From NCBI GenBank assembly GCA_025997675.1, contig BNUX01000109.1, positions 1 through 6,794 on the forward strand: DNA of 6,794 bases, read 5' to 3'. The notes beneath the pieces are model-generated. The model did no database searches. It was not told the origin of the DNA and worked only from the letters and a program-made list of their open reading frames with translations. The stretch comes from Spirochaetia bacterium. GTDB lineage: Bacteria > Spirochaetota > Spirochaetia > Treponematales > Breznakiellaceae. Below are positions 1-5,182 of the stretch, piece after piece (positions within the stretch are counted from its first letter, which is position 1; each line of letters starts with the position of its first letter). A program made the translations under genes and the position numbers.

Positions 1-2108
1 CCTGGTCTCCTTCGGCGCGGCTTACTGGATAATGGGTATGAGGAATTTCTATGCGTTTGTCCTGCAAAAAAGAAATCTTCTTCCAGGAACTTCACCACAC
101 TTTTTTCAGAATAACGTTCCATAACATACGCAAATGCTTTTTCTGCATATAAAGCAAGTTTCTTTTCATCATTATAAATATTTATAATGTGTTTGGCAAA
201 AGCCTCTGCATCATTCTCTATCATCAGGCAATCTTCAACTTCAGGCAATCCCTCAGCTCCGATTGATGTCGTGATAACAGGGACTCCATGATACATTGCT
301 TCCAGTAATTTTCCCTTAATCCCGGCTCCATAACGTAAGGGAACAATAGCCAATCTGCATTCATTATAAAGATTTTTTAATTCCATATCACTAATGTTTT
401 GCCGGACAATAATATCTTCTGATGCAAGATTTAGCACATCTTCCGGCGGATAACTCCCAGCGATATAGAGTTTCATCGTAAAGCCATGTGTGCGAATAAT
501 AGGCAGAACTTCGTTAACAAACCATAATATACCATCGACATTCGGACTGTGAGCAAAGCCGCCAACAAATAAAAGTCCTTCTCTTCCAAACTGAGACACC
601 CAATATTCTGTTTCCGGATAAATAAAACCTGGCAGCTGCTTACAATAAATATTAGTATCTGTCTGCTTAATTTCATCCATCTCTATTGATGATGGATAAT
701 ATACAACATCCGCTTTTCGCATGATCTCATATTCCTGCGTTTTCATCAATTCAATCTGAGATCCCAGGTTCTTATCCCCTGAAAGTTCATATTCACGGTT
801 CATACGTAAATAATGCAAATCATGTCCATAATAAATTATCTTTGCTTTTGGAGCAAAGTATCTAAAAATATTTATATATTTAACAGAAATATGCGGCCTG
901 TTAAGCCATACATAATCAATATTGGGGCCGTTCTCATTTACCCAATTTTGCCAATGTGCAACATAGTAATGTCCGCATAGAACTTCAATCTTCAATTGTT
1001 GAAGCATTGTAGTATACGGTTCACTTTTTAAAAAATTATCACCGAGAAACTTCACATTATATCCTTGTTCTGAAAACAACTTCAAATAGTGATAAACGGT
1101 TCGGGAACCCGCATCACGGTCAAATTGCGGCACATAATGATCTATCATAAGCAGCGTTTTTCTGAACCGGCTACGATCCCTGGCATAGAATACATTTTCT
1201 CCACCGGGAAAATGTTCTTTCTCAAGAATATCACGCCATTTTTCATAAAACTTCTTCTGGTTTACTACCTGATACGCTTTCTGACCGCTATTCAGATACC
1301 TGCCGTTTGAAACCCCTTCAAAATGTATTACCATTGAAGACGGCTGGTATAATACCGTATACCCAAGCTTCCTCGCGGTAAAGGCAAGGTCAGCGTCTTC
1401 GCAATATGCAGGCGCATACATTTCGTCAAATCCGCCGACGGCATCCCACAATTTTTTTCGTACCAACATGGAAGCCCCGGATACATAATCTGCTTCTTTA
1501 ACATAGTTAAATTCAGGCAGTTCCGGATTTGAACCATTGCCAAAATTACCGGCGGAACCATCGTTCCAGAAAATACCTCCTGCTTCCTGAAGCCTGCCAT
1601 CTTCATATACCAGTTTTGATCCAACAATCCCAACCTTTTCATCTTTTTCCATTAACTCAACCATTGGCATAAGCCAATTTTCCTGGACCTGGGTATCGTT
1701 GTTGAGAAAGAGAATATATTGCCCATTTGCATATTCAGATGCATTATTACAATTCTTTAAAAAACGAAGATTTTTTTTATTGTTGATAATGGTACTATTT
1801 TTAACAAGCTTTTCAATCCGGGTGGTACGATCGGTTGAACAATCATTTGCAATGATTATTTCATAACTAATGTTCCCTGTATTATTAAGAATTGATTTTA
1901 AACAGTTATAGGTATATTTAAATTGATTATACACCGGAATAATAATAGAAACTGTGGGATTTTCCTGTTTTATAAAAACCAACGGATGATAATTACTCAA
2001 AGACAATTTTGAGAAAAAACGCAATGAACGGCGAATGAATTTATAGCCTGTTTTTAAAACCAGCCTTCTTTTGCTTCCTAAAGGAAGCAGTTTACCGCTT
2101 ACAACCAT
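1..2108 (-). CDS. Two-domain glycosyltransferase (GT2 + GT4 fusion), 3' end beyond window
   Basis: One uninterrupted minus-strand frame of 702 codons, still open at the left edge. Residues ~51-268 are a GT2 (GT-A) domain: it begins PTVSIIIPVYN, has the nucleotide-binding ANDCSTD (87-93), the DxD-like LNNDT (135-139) and the acidic CEDADL (236-241), which normally supplies the catalytic base. Residues ~315-679 are a GT4 (GT-B) domain with GLLFVGGFAHSPN (511-523) and GAGIKGKLLEAMYHGVP (594-610), where E603 is the conserved phosphosugar-binding acid. Such proteins add successive sugars to O-antigen, capsule or glycan chains on the cytoplasmic side; donor and acceptor cannot be read from sequence. 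No membrane helix was seen. The start at 2108 is preceded by GGGAG six bases away; an in-frame ATG at 2162 would add 18 residues but has a poorer site. Codon use is AT-rich, unlike genes right of 3670, suggesting transfer. The last ~22 residues (from 680) are basic and not GT-like. Confidence 0.9.
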   Translation of the reverse strand, partial: MVVSGKLLPLGSKRRLVLKTGYKFIRRSLRFFSKLSLSNYHPLVFIKQENPTVSIIIPVYNQFKYTYNCLKSILNNTGNISYEIIIANDCSTDRTTRIEKLVKNSTIINNKKNLRFLKNCNNASEYANGQYILFLNNDTQVQENWLMPMVELMEKDEKVGIVGSKLVYEDGRLQEAGGIFWNDGSAGNFGNGSNPELPEFNYVKEADYVSGASMLVRKKLWDAVGGFDEMYAPAYCEDADLAFTARKLGYTVLYQPSSMVIHFEGVSNGRYLNSGQKAYQVVNQKKFYEKWRDILEKEHFPGGENVFYARDRSRFRKTLLMIDHYVPQFDRDAGSRTVYHYLKLFSEQGYNVKFLGDNFLKSEPYTTMLQQLKIEVLCGHYYVAHWQNWVNENGPNIDYVWLNRPHISVKYINIFRYFAPKAKIIYYGHDLHYLRMNREYELSGDKNLGSQIELMKTQEYEIMRKADVVYYPSSIEMDEIKQTDTNIYCKQLPGFIYPETEYWVSQFGREGLLFVGGFAHSPNVDGILWFVNEVLPIIRTHGFTMKLYIAGSYPPEDVLNLASEDIIVRQNISDMELKNLYNECRLAIVPLRYGAGIKGKLLEAMYHGVPVITTSIGAEGLPEVEDCLMIENDAEAFAKHIINIYNDEKKLALYAEKAFAYVMERYSEKSVVKFLEEDFFFAGQTHRNSSYPLSSKPRRRRP
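2073..2088. repeat. Short hairpin inside the glycosyltransferase start
   Basis: GCTTCCT and AGGAAGC form a perfect 7-bp inverted repeat around two bases, at codons 7-12 of the glycosyltransferase. It is not followed by a T-run on either strand, so it is not a terminator. A stem about 20 bases into the coding region could affect initiation, but this is inference. Confidence 0.3.
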
Positions 2109-2109
2109 G

Positions 2110-2119
2110 CTCCTCTCCC
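2110..2119 (-). promoter_or_regulatory. Ribosome binding site for the glycosyltransferase
   Basis: On the minus strand GGGAGAGGAG lies directly before the ATG at 2108. The GGGAG part sits six bases from the start codon. This favours 2108 over the upstream in-frame ATG at 2162, which has only a GGCGGG-type stretch in front of it. Confidence 0.55.
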
Positions 2120-2170
2120 AAACCGCTGTATCATTGCTGACTTTTCCCGTTCGTAATCCCATCAGAAATA

Positions 2171-2197
2171 CCCGCCTTCATCCCGGCGGGACTTTTT
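2171..2197 (+). terminator. Terminator-like hairpin read on the plus strand
   Basis: CCCGCC (2171-2176) and GGCGGG (2185-2190) pair around an 8-base loop and are followed by AC and five T (2193-2197), the form of an intrinsic terminator for rightward transcription. No plus-strand gene lies upstream, so it could only end antisense transcripts coming out of the glycosyltransferase region. Read leftwards the stem is followed by TATTTCTG, which is a poor terminator. The stop codon of the small minus-strand gene lies in the loop. It may be chance in GC-rich coding sequence. Confidence 0.3.
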
Positions 2198-2369
2198 CCC
2201 CCATTACCCCCTTCCCGGAGCCTCCGTCCTCAGCCGATGCCTGGACGGGCGCTTTTTTGATGGCATTTTCCGCTCTCCGGACGCTGCGGACACGGGATAA
2301 TACCGCAGCCTGCTCTTCCGGCGGTAATTGCCGGAAACAGTTAAGTAGCTCCTTTTCTCTATCCGGCAT
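2178..2369 (-). CDS. Small HTH-less protein related to the XRE regulator tail
   Basis: A 63-residue gene. Residues 3-33 (DREKELLNCFRQLP onward) align without gaps to residues 72-102 of the divergent XRE regulator (PYEKELLELYRQLP onward). I count 14 identities in 31, including E-KEL-L, the RQLP motif, the following E and Q, and a VR pair. The DNA-binding half is absent. The rest (residues ~34-63) is basic, then Gly/Glu/Ser-rich and probably disordered. The start at 2369 is chosen because GAGAGGG sits four bases before it; an in-frame ATG at 2387 lies only ~10 bases from the predicted -10 and would have almost no leader. It is followed by the glycosyltransferase 69 bases downstream on the same strand, so the two probably share a transcript. 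In the regulator this tail follows the HTH and may mediate dimerisation, so this protein could form mixed dimers with it. That role is inference. A decayed second regulator is the other option. Confidence 0.65.
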   Translation of the reverse strand: MPDREKELLNCFRQLPPEEQAAVLSRVRSVRRAENAIKKAPVQASAEDGGSGKGVMGEKVPPG

Positions 2370-2373
2370 AATG

Positions 2374-2380
2374 CCCTCTC
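2374..2380 (-). promoter_or_regulatory. Ribosome binding site deciding the small gene's start
   Basis: GAGAGGG on the minus strand, four bases before ATG 2369. It selects this ATG over the upstream ATG at 2387. Confidence 0.55.
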
Positions 2381-2397
2381 TATACATTAATCATAAT

Positions 2398-2426
2398 ATT
2401 ATACAATTAATATATAGTGTTGTCAA
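2398..2426 (-). promoter_or_regulatory. Consensus promoter for the small gene and glycosyltransferase
   Basis: On the minus strand TTGACA (2426-2421) and TATAAT (2403-2398) are both perfect consensus hexamers, separated by 17 bases. Transcription would start near 2391, about 22 bases before the chosen ATG. The -10 overlaps a perfect 10-bp palindrome, ATAATATTAT (2393-2402). A promoter this close to consensus usually needs repression, which fits the regulator gene facing it. Confidence 0.75.
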
Positions 2427-2448
2427 TAAAAATATGAGCAAGTACTAT
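2420..2448 (+). promoter_or_regulatory. Promoter of the XRE regulator
   Basis: TTGTCA (2420-2425) and TACTAT (2443-2448) are separated by 17 bases; the -35 has one mismatch and the -10 two mismatches to consensus. Its -35 occupies nearly the same bases as the -35 of the opposing promoter. Start of transcription would be near 2455, giving a ~34-base leader. Confidence 0.55.
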
Positions 2449-2467
2449 TTTATTGAACTTAATAGTA
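2443..2467. promoter_or_regulatory. Candidate operator (7-bp inverted repeat)
   Basis: TACTATT (2443-2449) and AATAGTA (2461-2467) are perfect inverted repeats with an 11-base spacer. The left arm coincides with the -10 of the regulator promoter and the right arm lies just past its predicted start point. A dimeric XRE protein bound here would block its own transcription. The site lies ~50-75 bases upstream of the opposing promoter's start, a position from which it could also influence that promoter. Binding is inferred. Confidence 0.45.
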
Positions 2468-2488
2468 GAATTTGATAATATTGGGGGT

Positions 2489-2833
2489 ATGACTGACAGA
2501 ATGCGGGCGATTCGCAAGGAACTGGGTATTAATCAAGACGAATTTGCCCGGCAGATAGGCTTAACCCAGGCTGCGCTATCCCGGATCGAGGTGGGAAAGA
2601 GCAAACTGACCGAACAGAACATCAAGCTGATATGCGTAACCTTTAATGTGAACGACCGGTGGCTGCGGACCGGGGAAGGAGAGATGTTCGGCTCGCCATC
2701 CCCCTATGAAAAGGAACTGCTGGAGCTGTACCGCCAGTTACCGGAGGAAACCCAGGATTTCATTCTGGATATGGTCCGGACCCTGTTGAAAAAGCATACG
2801 GAAAAGATAAAAAAGGGGGGATTGATCAGGTAG
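2489..2833 (+). CDS. XRE-family (phage-repressor-like) transcriptional regulator
   Basis: A 114-residue protein with an N-terminal HTH_3/Cro-CI domain: RAIRKELGINQDEFARQIG (6-24), then the recognition helix TQAALSRIEVGKSKL (26-40). It is followed by NVNDRWLRTGEGEMF (53-67), a hallmark of the short prophage-type repressors of this family. Residues 72-102 form a predicted helical tail that the divergent small protein shares. The start at 2489 matches the usual family N-terminus. The frame continues upstream to a TTG at 2453 with no ribosome binding site, and GGGGG lies only one base before ATG 2489, so ATG 2501 is also possible. It probably represses its own promoter and perhaps the divergent operon. 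The toxin-antitoxin pair follows on the same strand after 82 bases. No effector or peptidase domain is present, so it does not have the architecture of a LexA- or CI-type self-cleaving repressor. Confidence 0.88.
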   Translation: MTDRMRAIRKELGINQDEFARQIGLTQAALSRIEVGKSKLTEQNIKLICVTFNVNDRWLRTGEGEMFGSPSPYEKELLELYRQLPEETQDFILDMVRTLLKKHTEKIKKGGLIR

Positions 2834-2848
2834 GTAACTTCCTTCTTC

Positions 2849-2877
2849 TTGACAAAACGTACATTTTGCTGTACGTT
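2849..2877 (+). promoter_or_regulatory. Promoter of the toxin-antitoxin module
   Basis: A perfect TTGACA (2849-2854) is followed after 17 bases by TACGTT (2872-2877), a weak -10. The predicted start is near 2884, ~32 bases before the toxin gene. The region between the boxes is taken up by an inverted repeat, as expected for a self-repressed module. The weak -10 lowers confidence. Confidence 0.45.
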
Positions 2878-2878
2878 T
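2855..2878. promoter_or_regulatory. Candidate antitoxin operator (9-bp inverted repeat)
   Basis: AAACGTACA (2855-2863) and TGTACGTTT (2870-2878) are perfect inverted repeats separated by TTTTGC. The repeat fills the space between -35 and -10. In type II modules the antitoxin, alone or with toxin, binds such a site to repress the operon. The sequence is unrelated to the 2443-2467 repeat, so the two sites probably serve two different regulators. It could also fold as a hairpin after the regulator gene, but no separate T-run follows. Confidence 0.55.
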
Positions 2879-2888
2879 CATATATGAA
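2877..2888. repeat. 12-bp perfect palindrome next to the operator
   Basis: TTCATATATGAA is a perfect palindrome. It abuts and slightly overlaps the right arm of the 9-bp inverted repeat and lies across the predicted transcription start of the toxin-antitoxin operon. It could be a second binding site or chance in AT-rich sequence. Confidence 0.35.
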
Positions 2889-2915
2889 CTGTTCTTAGGC
2901 AGAATAAAAAGGAAT

Positions 2916-3314
2916 ATGGACATGGATAGGAAAAAGCCGCTGGAAGTCGTCTTTTATAAAACCGAACAAGGCAACCAGCCGGTTAAAGAGTTCCTGAAAG
3001 AGCGCCCCAAGGAGGATAAAAGGGTAATCGGTTCTGACATATACAAAGTACAAATGGGTTTCCCAATGGGGGAGCCGCTTGTAAAGCCGGTGAAAACAGT
3101 AACCGGCATATGGGAGGTTCGGAGTACCATGCCCGATGGTATATGCCGGGTGTTTTTTACCGTAGCAGAGGGGAAAATGGTGTTGATTCATGGGATTATC
3201 AAAAAGACCCAGAAAACACCCCCCAACGAACTAAAGACGGCAAAAGCCAGATTGAAGGATTTCAACGATCGGCTTATGGCGCAGAAAAAGTCCAAGAAAG
3301 ACAAGGAGAAATAA
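2916..3314 (+). CDS. Type II toxin, RelE/HigB-like (phage Gp49-like family)
   Basis: A 132-residue protein with the features of the Gp49-like (DUF891) branch of the RelE/ParE superfamily: VVFYKTEQGNQPVKEFL (11-27), GIWEVRS (64-70), ICRVFFTV (76-83) and LIHGIIKKTQKTP (90-102), ending in a lysine-rich tail (124-132). Members of this branch are usually mRNA interferases acting on translating ribosomes; the conserved basic residues (R69, R78, K96, K97) and H92 are candidates for RNA contact or catalysis. Activity is inferred. The start is ATG 2916 or ATG 2922: AAGGA at 2909-2913 is only two bases from the first but eight from the second, so initiation at residue 3 is quite possible. The toxin precedes its antitoxin, the HigBA order, with a 4-base gap between the genes. 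The frame looks intact with all core motifs present. Confidence 0.87.
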   Translation: MDMDRKKPLEVVFYKTEQGNQPVKEFLKERPKEDKRVIGSDIYKVQMGFPMGEPLVKPVKTVTGIWEVRSTMPDGICRVFFTVAEGKMVLIHGIIKKTQKTPPNELKTAKARLKDFNDRLMAQKKSKKDKEK

Positions 3315-3318
3315 AACA

Positions 3319-3603
3319 ATGGCAGAGAGCAGCGTATTCGGCGATAATTTTGATGATTTCATGAAGGAAGAAGGCGTTTACGAGGAAGCCAGGGAGCTTG
3401 CGGAAAAGAAGATGATCGCATTTCAACTTGAACAGGAAATGAAGGCCCAGCGCCTCACTAAAACAGCAATCGCTAAAAAAATGAATACTTCCCGTATGAC
3501 GGTCGATAATATTCTTGACCCATCCTATAATAGTTCCGTGGAAACCTTGTCCCGGTTCGCAAAAGCGTTAGGGAAGCGGCTTACAATCTCCCTATCTCAA
3601 TGA
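3319..3603 (+). CDS. HTH antitoxin (HigA-like XRE family)
   Basis: A 94-residue partner of the preceding toxin. An acidic N-terminal region (1-29) leads into a helix, FQLEQEMKAQRLTK (35-48), and a helix-turn-helix IAKKMNTSRMTVDNIL (51-66). The end, VETLSRFAKALGKRLTISL (74-92), is typical of antitoxins paired with Gp49-like toxins. The start at 3319 follows AAGGAG (3303-3308) at ten bases, and the SD lies inside the end of the toxin gene, so translation is probably coupled. It would neutralise the toxin by direct binding and repress the promoter at 2849-2877 through its HTH. No clear terminator was found after it. Confidence 0.87.
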   Translation: MAESSVFGDNFDDFMKEEGVYEEARELAEKKMIAFQLEQEMKAQRLTKTAIAKKMNTSRMTVDNILDPSYNSSVETLSRFAKALGKRLTISLSQ

Positions 3604-3632
3604 TCTGAAAATCGCCGTTTAAAATTCTGTCC

Positions 3633-3661
3633 TTGTACCCCATGCCCTCATATGCTATAAT
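3633..3661 (+). promoter_or_regulatory. Extended -10 promoter of thrH
   Basis: A perfect TATAAT (3656-3661) is preceded by TG one base away (3653-3654), an extended -10. TTGTAC (3633-3638), a weak -35, lies 17 bases upstream. The -10 ends nine bases before the thrH ATG, so transcription should begin within about three bases of the start codon. Confidence 0.6.
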
Positions 3662-3670
3662 CCCAAATCT

Positions 3671-4276
3671 ATGCGTATCGTCTGCCTTGACCTTGAGGGG
3701 GTACTGATCCCCGAAATCTGGATAGCCTTTTCCGAAGCCGTCGGGATCCCCGAACTGCGAAGAACCACCCGGGACGAGCCGGACTACGACAAGCTCATGG
3801 CCTTCCGGTTGGACCTCCTGGCCAAGCACCGCCTTAAGCTGGCGGACATCCAGCGGGTCATCGGAACCATGAACCCCCTGGACGGGGCGGTGGAATTCAC
3901 CGCCGCCCTGAAAGAACGGACTGCCCTCATCATCCTCTCCGACACCTTTGAGCAGTTCGCCAAGCCCCTGATGGCCAAACTGGGCTACCCTACCCTCTTC
4001 TGCAACAGCCTTGAGACCGCGTCAAACGGCGCTATCACGGGCTACAAACTCCGCCGGAAGGAGGGCAAGAAAAAGGCGGTAGAGGCCTTCAAGTCCCTCA
4101 ACCTGGAAACCTTTGCCGCCGGGGATTCCTTCAACGACCTGGCAATGATCCGCGAAGCCGACGCGGGCTGCCTCTTCCGGGCGCCCGAATCCATCAGGAA
4201 AGACAACAGCGATATTGTGTGTGTGGATACGTATACCGAACTTCTCGCGCAGATAGATAGCTTTTTATTCCCGTGA
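3671..4276 (+). CDS. thrH: Phosphoserine phosphatase / phosphoserine:homoserine phosphotransferase ThrH
   Basis: A 201-residue HAD-superfamily enzyme, close to the ~205 residues of Pseudomonas aeruginosa ThrH, whose sequence it resembles throughout (CLDLEGVLIPEIWIAF, TTRD-PDYD-LM, GAVEF, ILSDTF). HAD motif I is DLEGV with D7 as the phosphorylated nucleophile and E9 in place of the usual second Asp. Motif II is S90-D91-T92, motif III a lysine near K132-K135, and motif IV GDSFND (151-156) binds magnesium. The family hydrolyses phosphoserine to serine and can transfer its phosphate to homoserine, giving a route to threonine precursors without ThrB. It should be cytoplasmic. No ribosome binding site precedes the ATG and the promoter lies immediately upstream, suggesting a leaderless message. 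Its last 12 bases overlap the end of era, which runs in the opposite direction. Confidence 0.93.
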   Translation: MRIVCLDLEGVLIPEIWIAFSEAVGIPELRRTTRDEPDYDKLMAFRLDLLAKHRLKLADIQRVIGTMNPLDGAVEFTAALKERTALIILSDTFEQFAKPLMAKLGYPTLFCNSLETASNGAITGYKLRRKEGKKKAVEAFKSLNLETFAAGDSFNDLAMIREADAGCLFRAPESIRKDNSDIVCVDTYTELLAQIDSFLFP

Positions 4277-5179
4277 AATAAGCCGCCGCAGAACCTTGTC
4301 ATTGTGCCGCCAGTCGTGGGCGCTTTTGACCCGGAGGTCCAGCTCCACCTTCCAGTCCAGGATGCGGTTCAGGTCCTTCTGTGCGGCCTGGCGGATGGCC
4401 TTGATCATCTCGCCGCCCTTCCCCACCACCATGCCCTTTTGAGATTCCCGTTCAGTAATGATGAAGGCCCGTATCCAGAGCCGGGTTTTCGCCGGGTCCT
4501 CCGCATCCGTATGCAGTTCCGTGTCCGCCACCTCCACGTAGAGTGAGTGGGGCAGTTCCTCCCGCAGGCGGTTGATGGCCTTTTCCCGGATTATCTCGGC
4601 AATGCGGAAACCCAGGTCCTGGTCGGTGTAGTATTCCTCCGGGTAGAGGGGCTCACCCTCGCCGGCCATATCGAAAAGGCAGTGAAGCAGTTCTTCTGCG
4701 CCTTCGTTCTTCAGGGCGGAGATTTTGAAGAGCCGGGAATCGGGAAGCGCCGGGAGCCTCTGGGTAATAAAACTGCGCACCCCTTCAAAGTCGGCGCCCG
4801 CATCGTCCATCTTGTTTACCGCCGCAACCAGGGCCGTTCCCGCCAGGGGGGCAAGGTCTCGGGCAATGGTCTCTTCCTCGGCGCCCGGGGGGCGGGTGGC
4901 GTCCAGCAGGTAGAGGACCAGTTCCGCTTCCTGTACCGCGCGGTCCGATACTTCCATGAGTTTCCGGTTGAGCTTCTTTTCCGAAACATGGCGGCCCGGG
5001 GTGTCCACAAAGATGAGCTGCCCCTGGACCCGGTTGACAATGCCCCGGATAGCGTTCCGGGTGGTCTGGGGAACCGCGCTGACGATGGCCACCTTCTGCC
5101 GGCAAAGCAGATTGACCAGGGTGGATTTCCCCACCGAGGGGCGGCCCACCACCGCTACAAAGGCTGATTTTTTTTCCAC
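4265..5179 (-). CDS. era: GTPase Era (ribosome assembly)
   Basis: A 304-residue protein of normal Era length. The GTPase domain shows G1 GRPSVGKST (12-20), G2 around TTRN (39-42), G3 DTPG (59-62), G4 NKMD (122-125) and G5 SAL (154-156). The C-terminal KH domain carries MVVGKGGEMIKAIR (250-263), the loop that grips the 3' end of 16S rRNA. Era acts in 30S subunit maturation at the membrane-cytoplasm boundary. The start is a GTG at 5179, three bases after the stop of the upstream gene and in the same frame (TAG-CAT-GTG). An ATG at 5181 is in a different frame. There is no good ribosome binding site, so translation probably depends on coupling to the upstream gene. The 3' end overlaps the convergent thrH by 12 bases. 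Confidence 0.97.
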   Translation of the reverse strand: MEKKSAFVAVVGRPSVGKSTLVNLLCRQKVAIVSAVPQTTRNAIRGIVNRVQGQLIFVDTPGRHVSEKKLNRKLMEVSDRAVQEAELVLYLLDATRPPGAEEETIARDLAPLAGTALVAAVNKMDDAGADFEGVRSFITQRLPALPDSRLFKISALKNEGAEELLHCLFDMAGEGEPLYPEEYYTDQDLGFRIAEIIREKAINRLREELPHSLYVEVADTELHTDAEDPAKTRLWIRAFIITERESQKGMVVGKGGEMIKAIRQAAQKDLNRILDWKVELDLRVKSAHDWRHNDKVLRRLISRE

Positions 5180-5182
5180 ATG

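Noticed and set aside
1328..1642. Separate 104-codon minus-strand frame inside the glycosyltransferase
   Set aside because: It is in another reading frame within the GT2 domain; the long frame containing it is unbroken and has conserved motifs.
2071..2475. Plus-strand open frame of 134 codons
   Set aside because: It lies antisense to the glycosyltransferase start, the small gene and the promoter region, has no ribosome binding site or recognisable domain, and the opposite strand has clear homology support.
2453..2488. Upstream TTG start of the XRE regulator
   Set aside because: There is no ribosome binding site, the extra 12 residues do not fit the family N-terminus, and this TTG is upstream of the predicted transcription start near 2455.
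2855..2880. Intrinsic terminator of the XRE gene
   Set aside because: The stem is good, but the only T-run is part of the stem itself and a consensus TTGACA lies immediately before it; an operator explains it better.
3110..3364. 84-codon plus-strand frame overlapping toxin and antitoxin genes
   Set aside because: It is out of frame with both recognised genes and shows no domain.
4304..5167. Two long plus-strand open frames (80 and 206 codons) and shorter ones opposite era
   Set aside because: They are antisense shadows of the GC-rich era gene, which has all five GTPase motifs and the KH loop.
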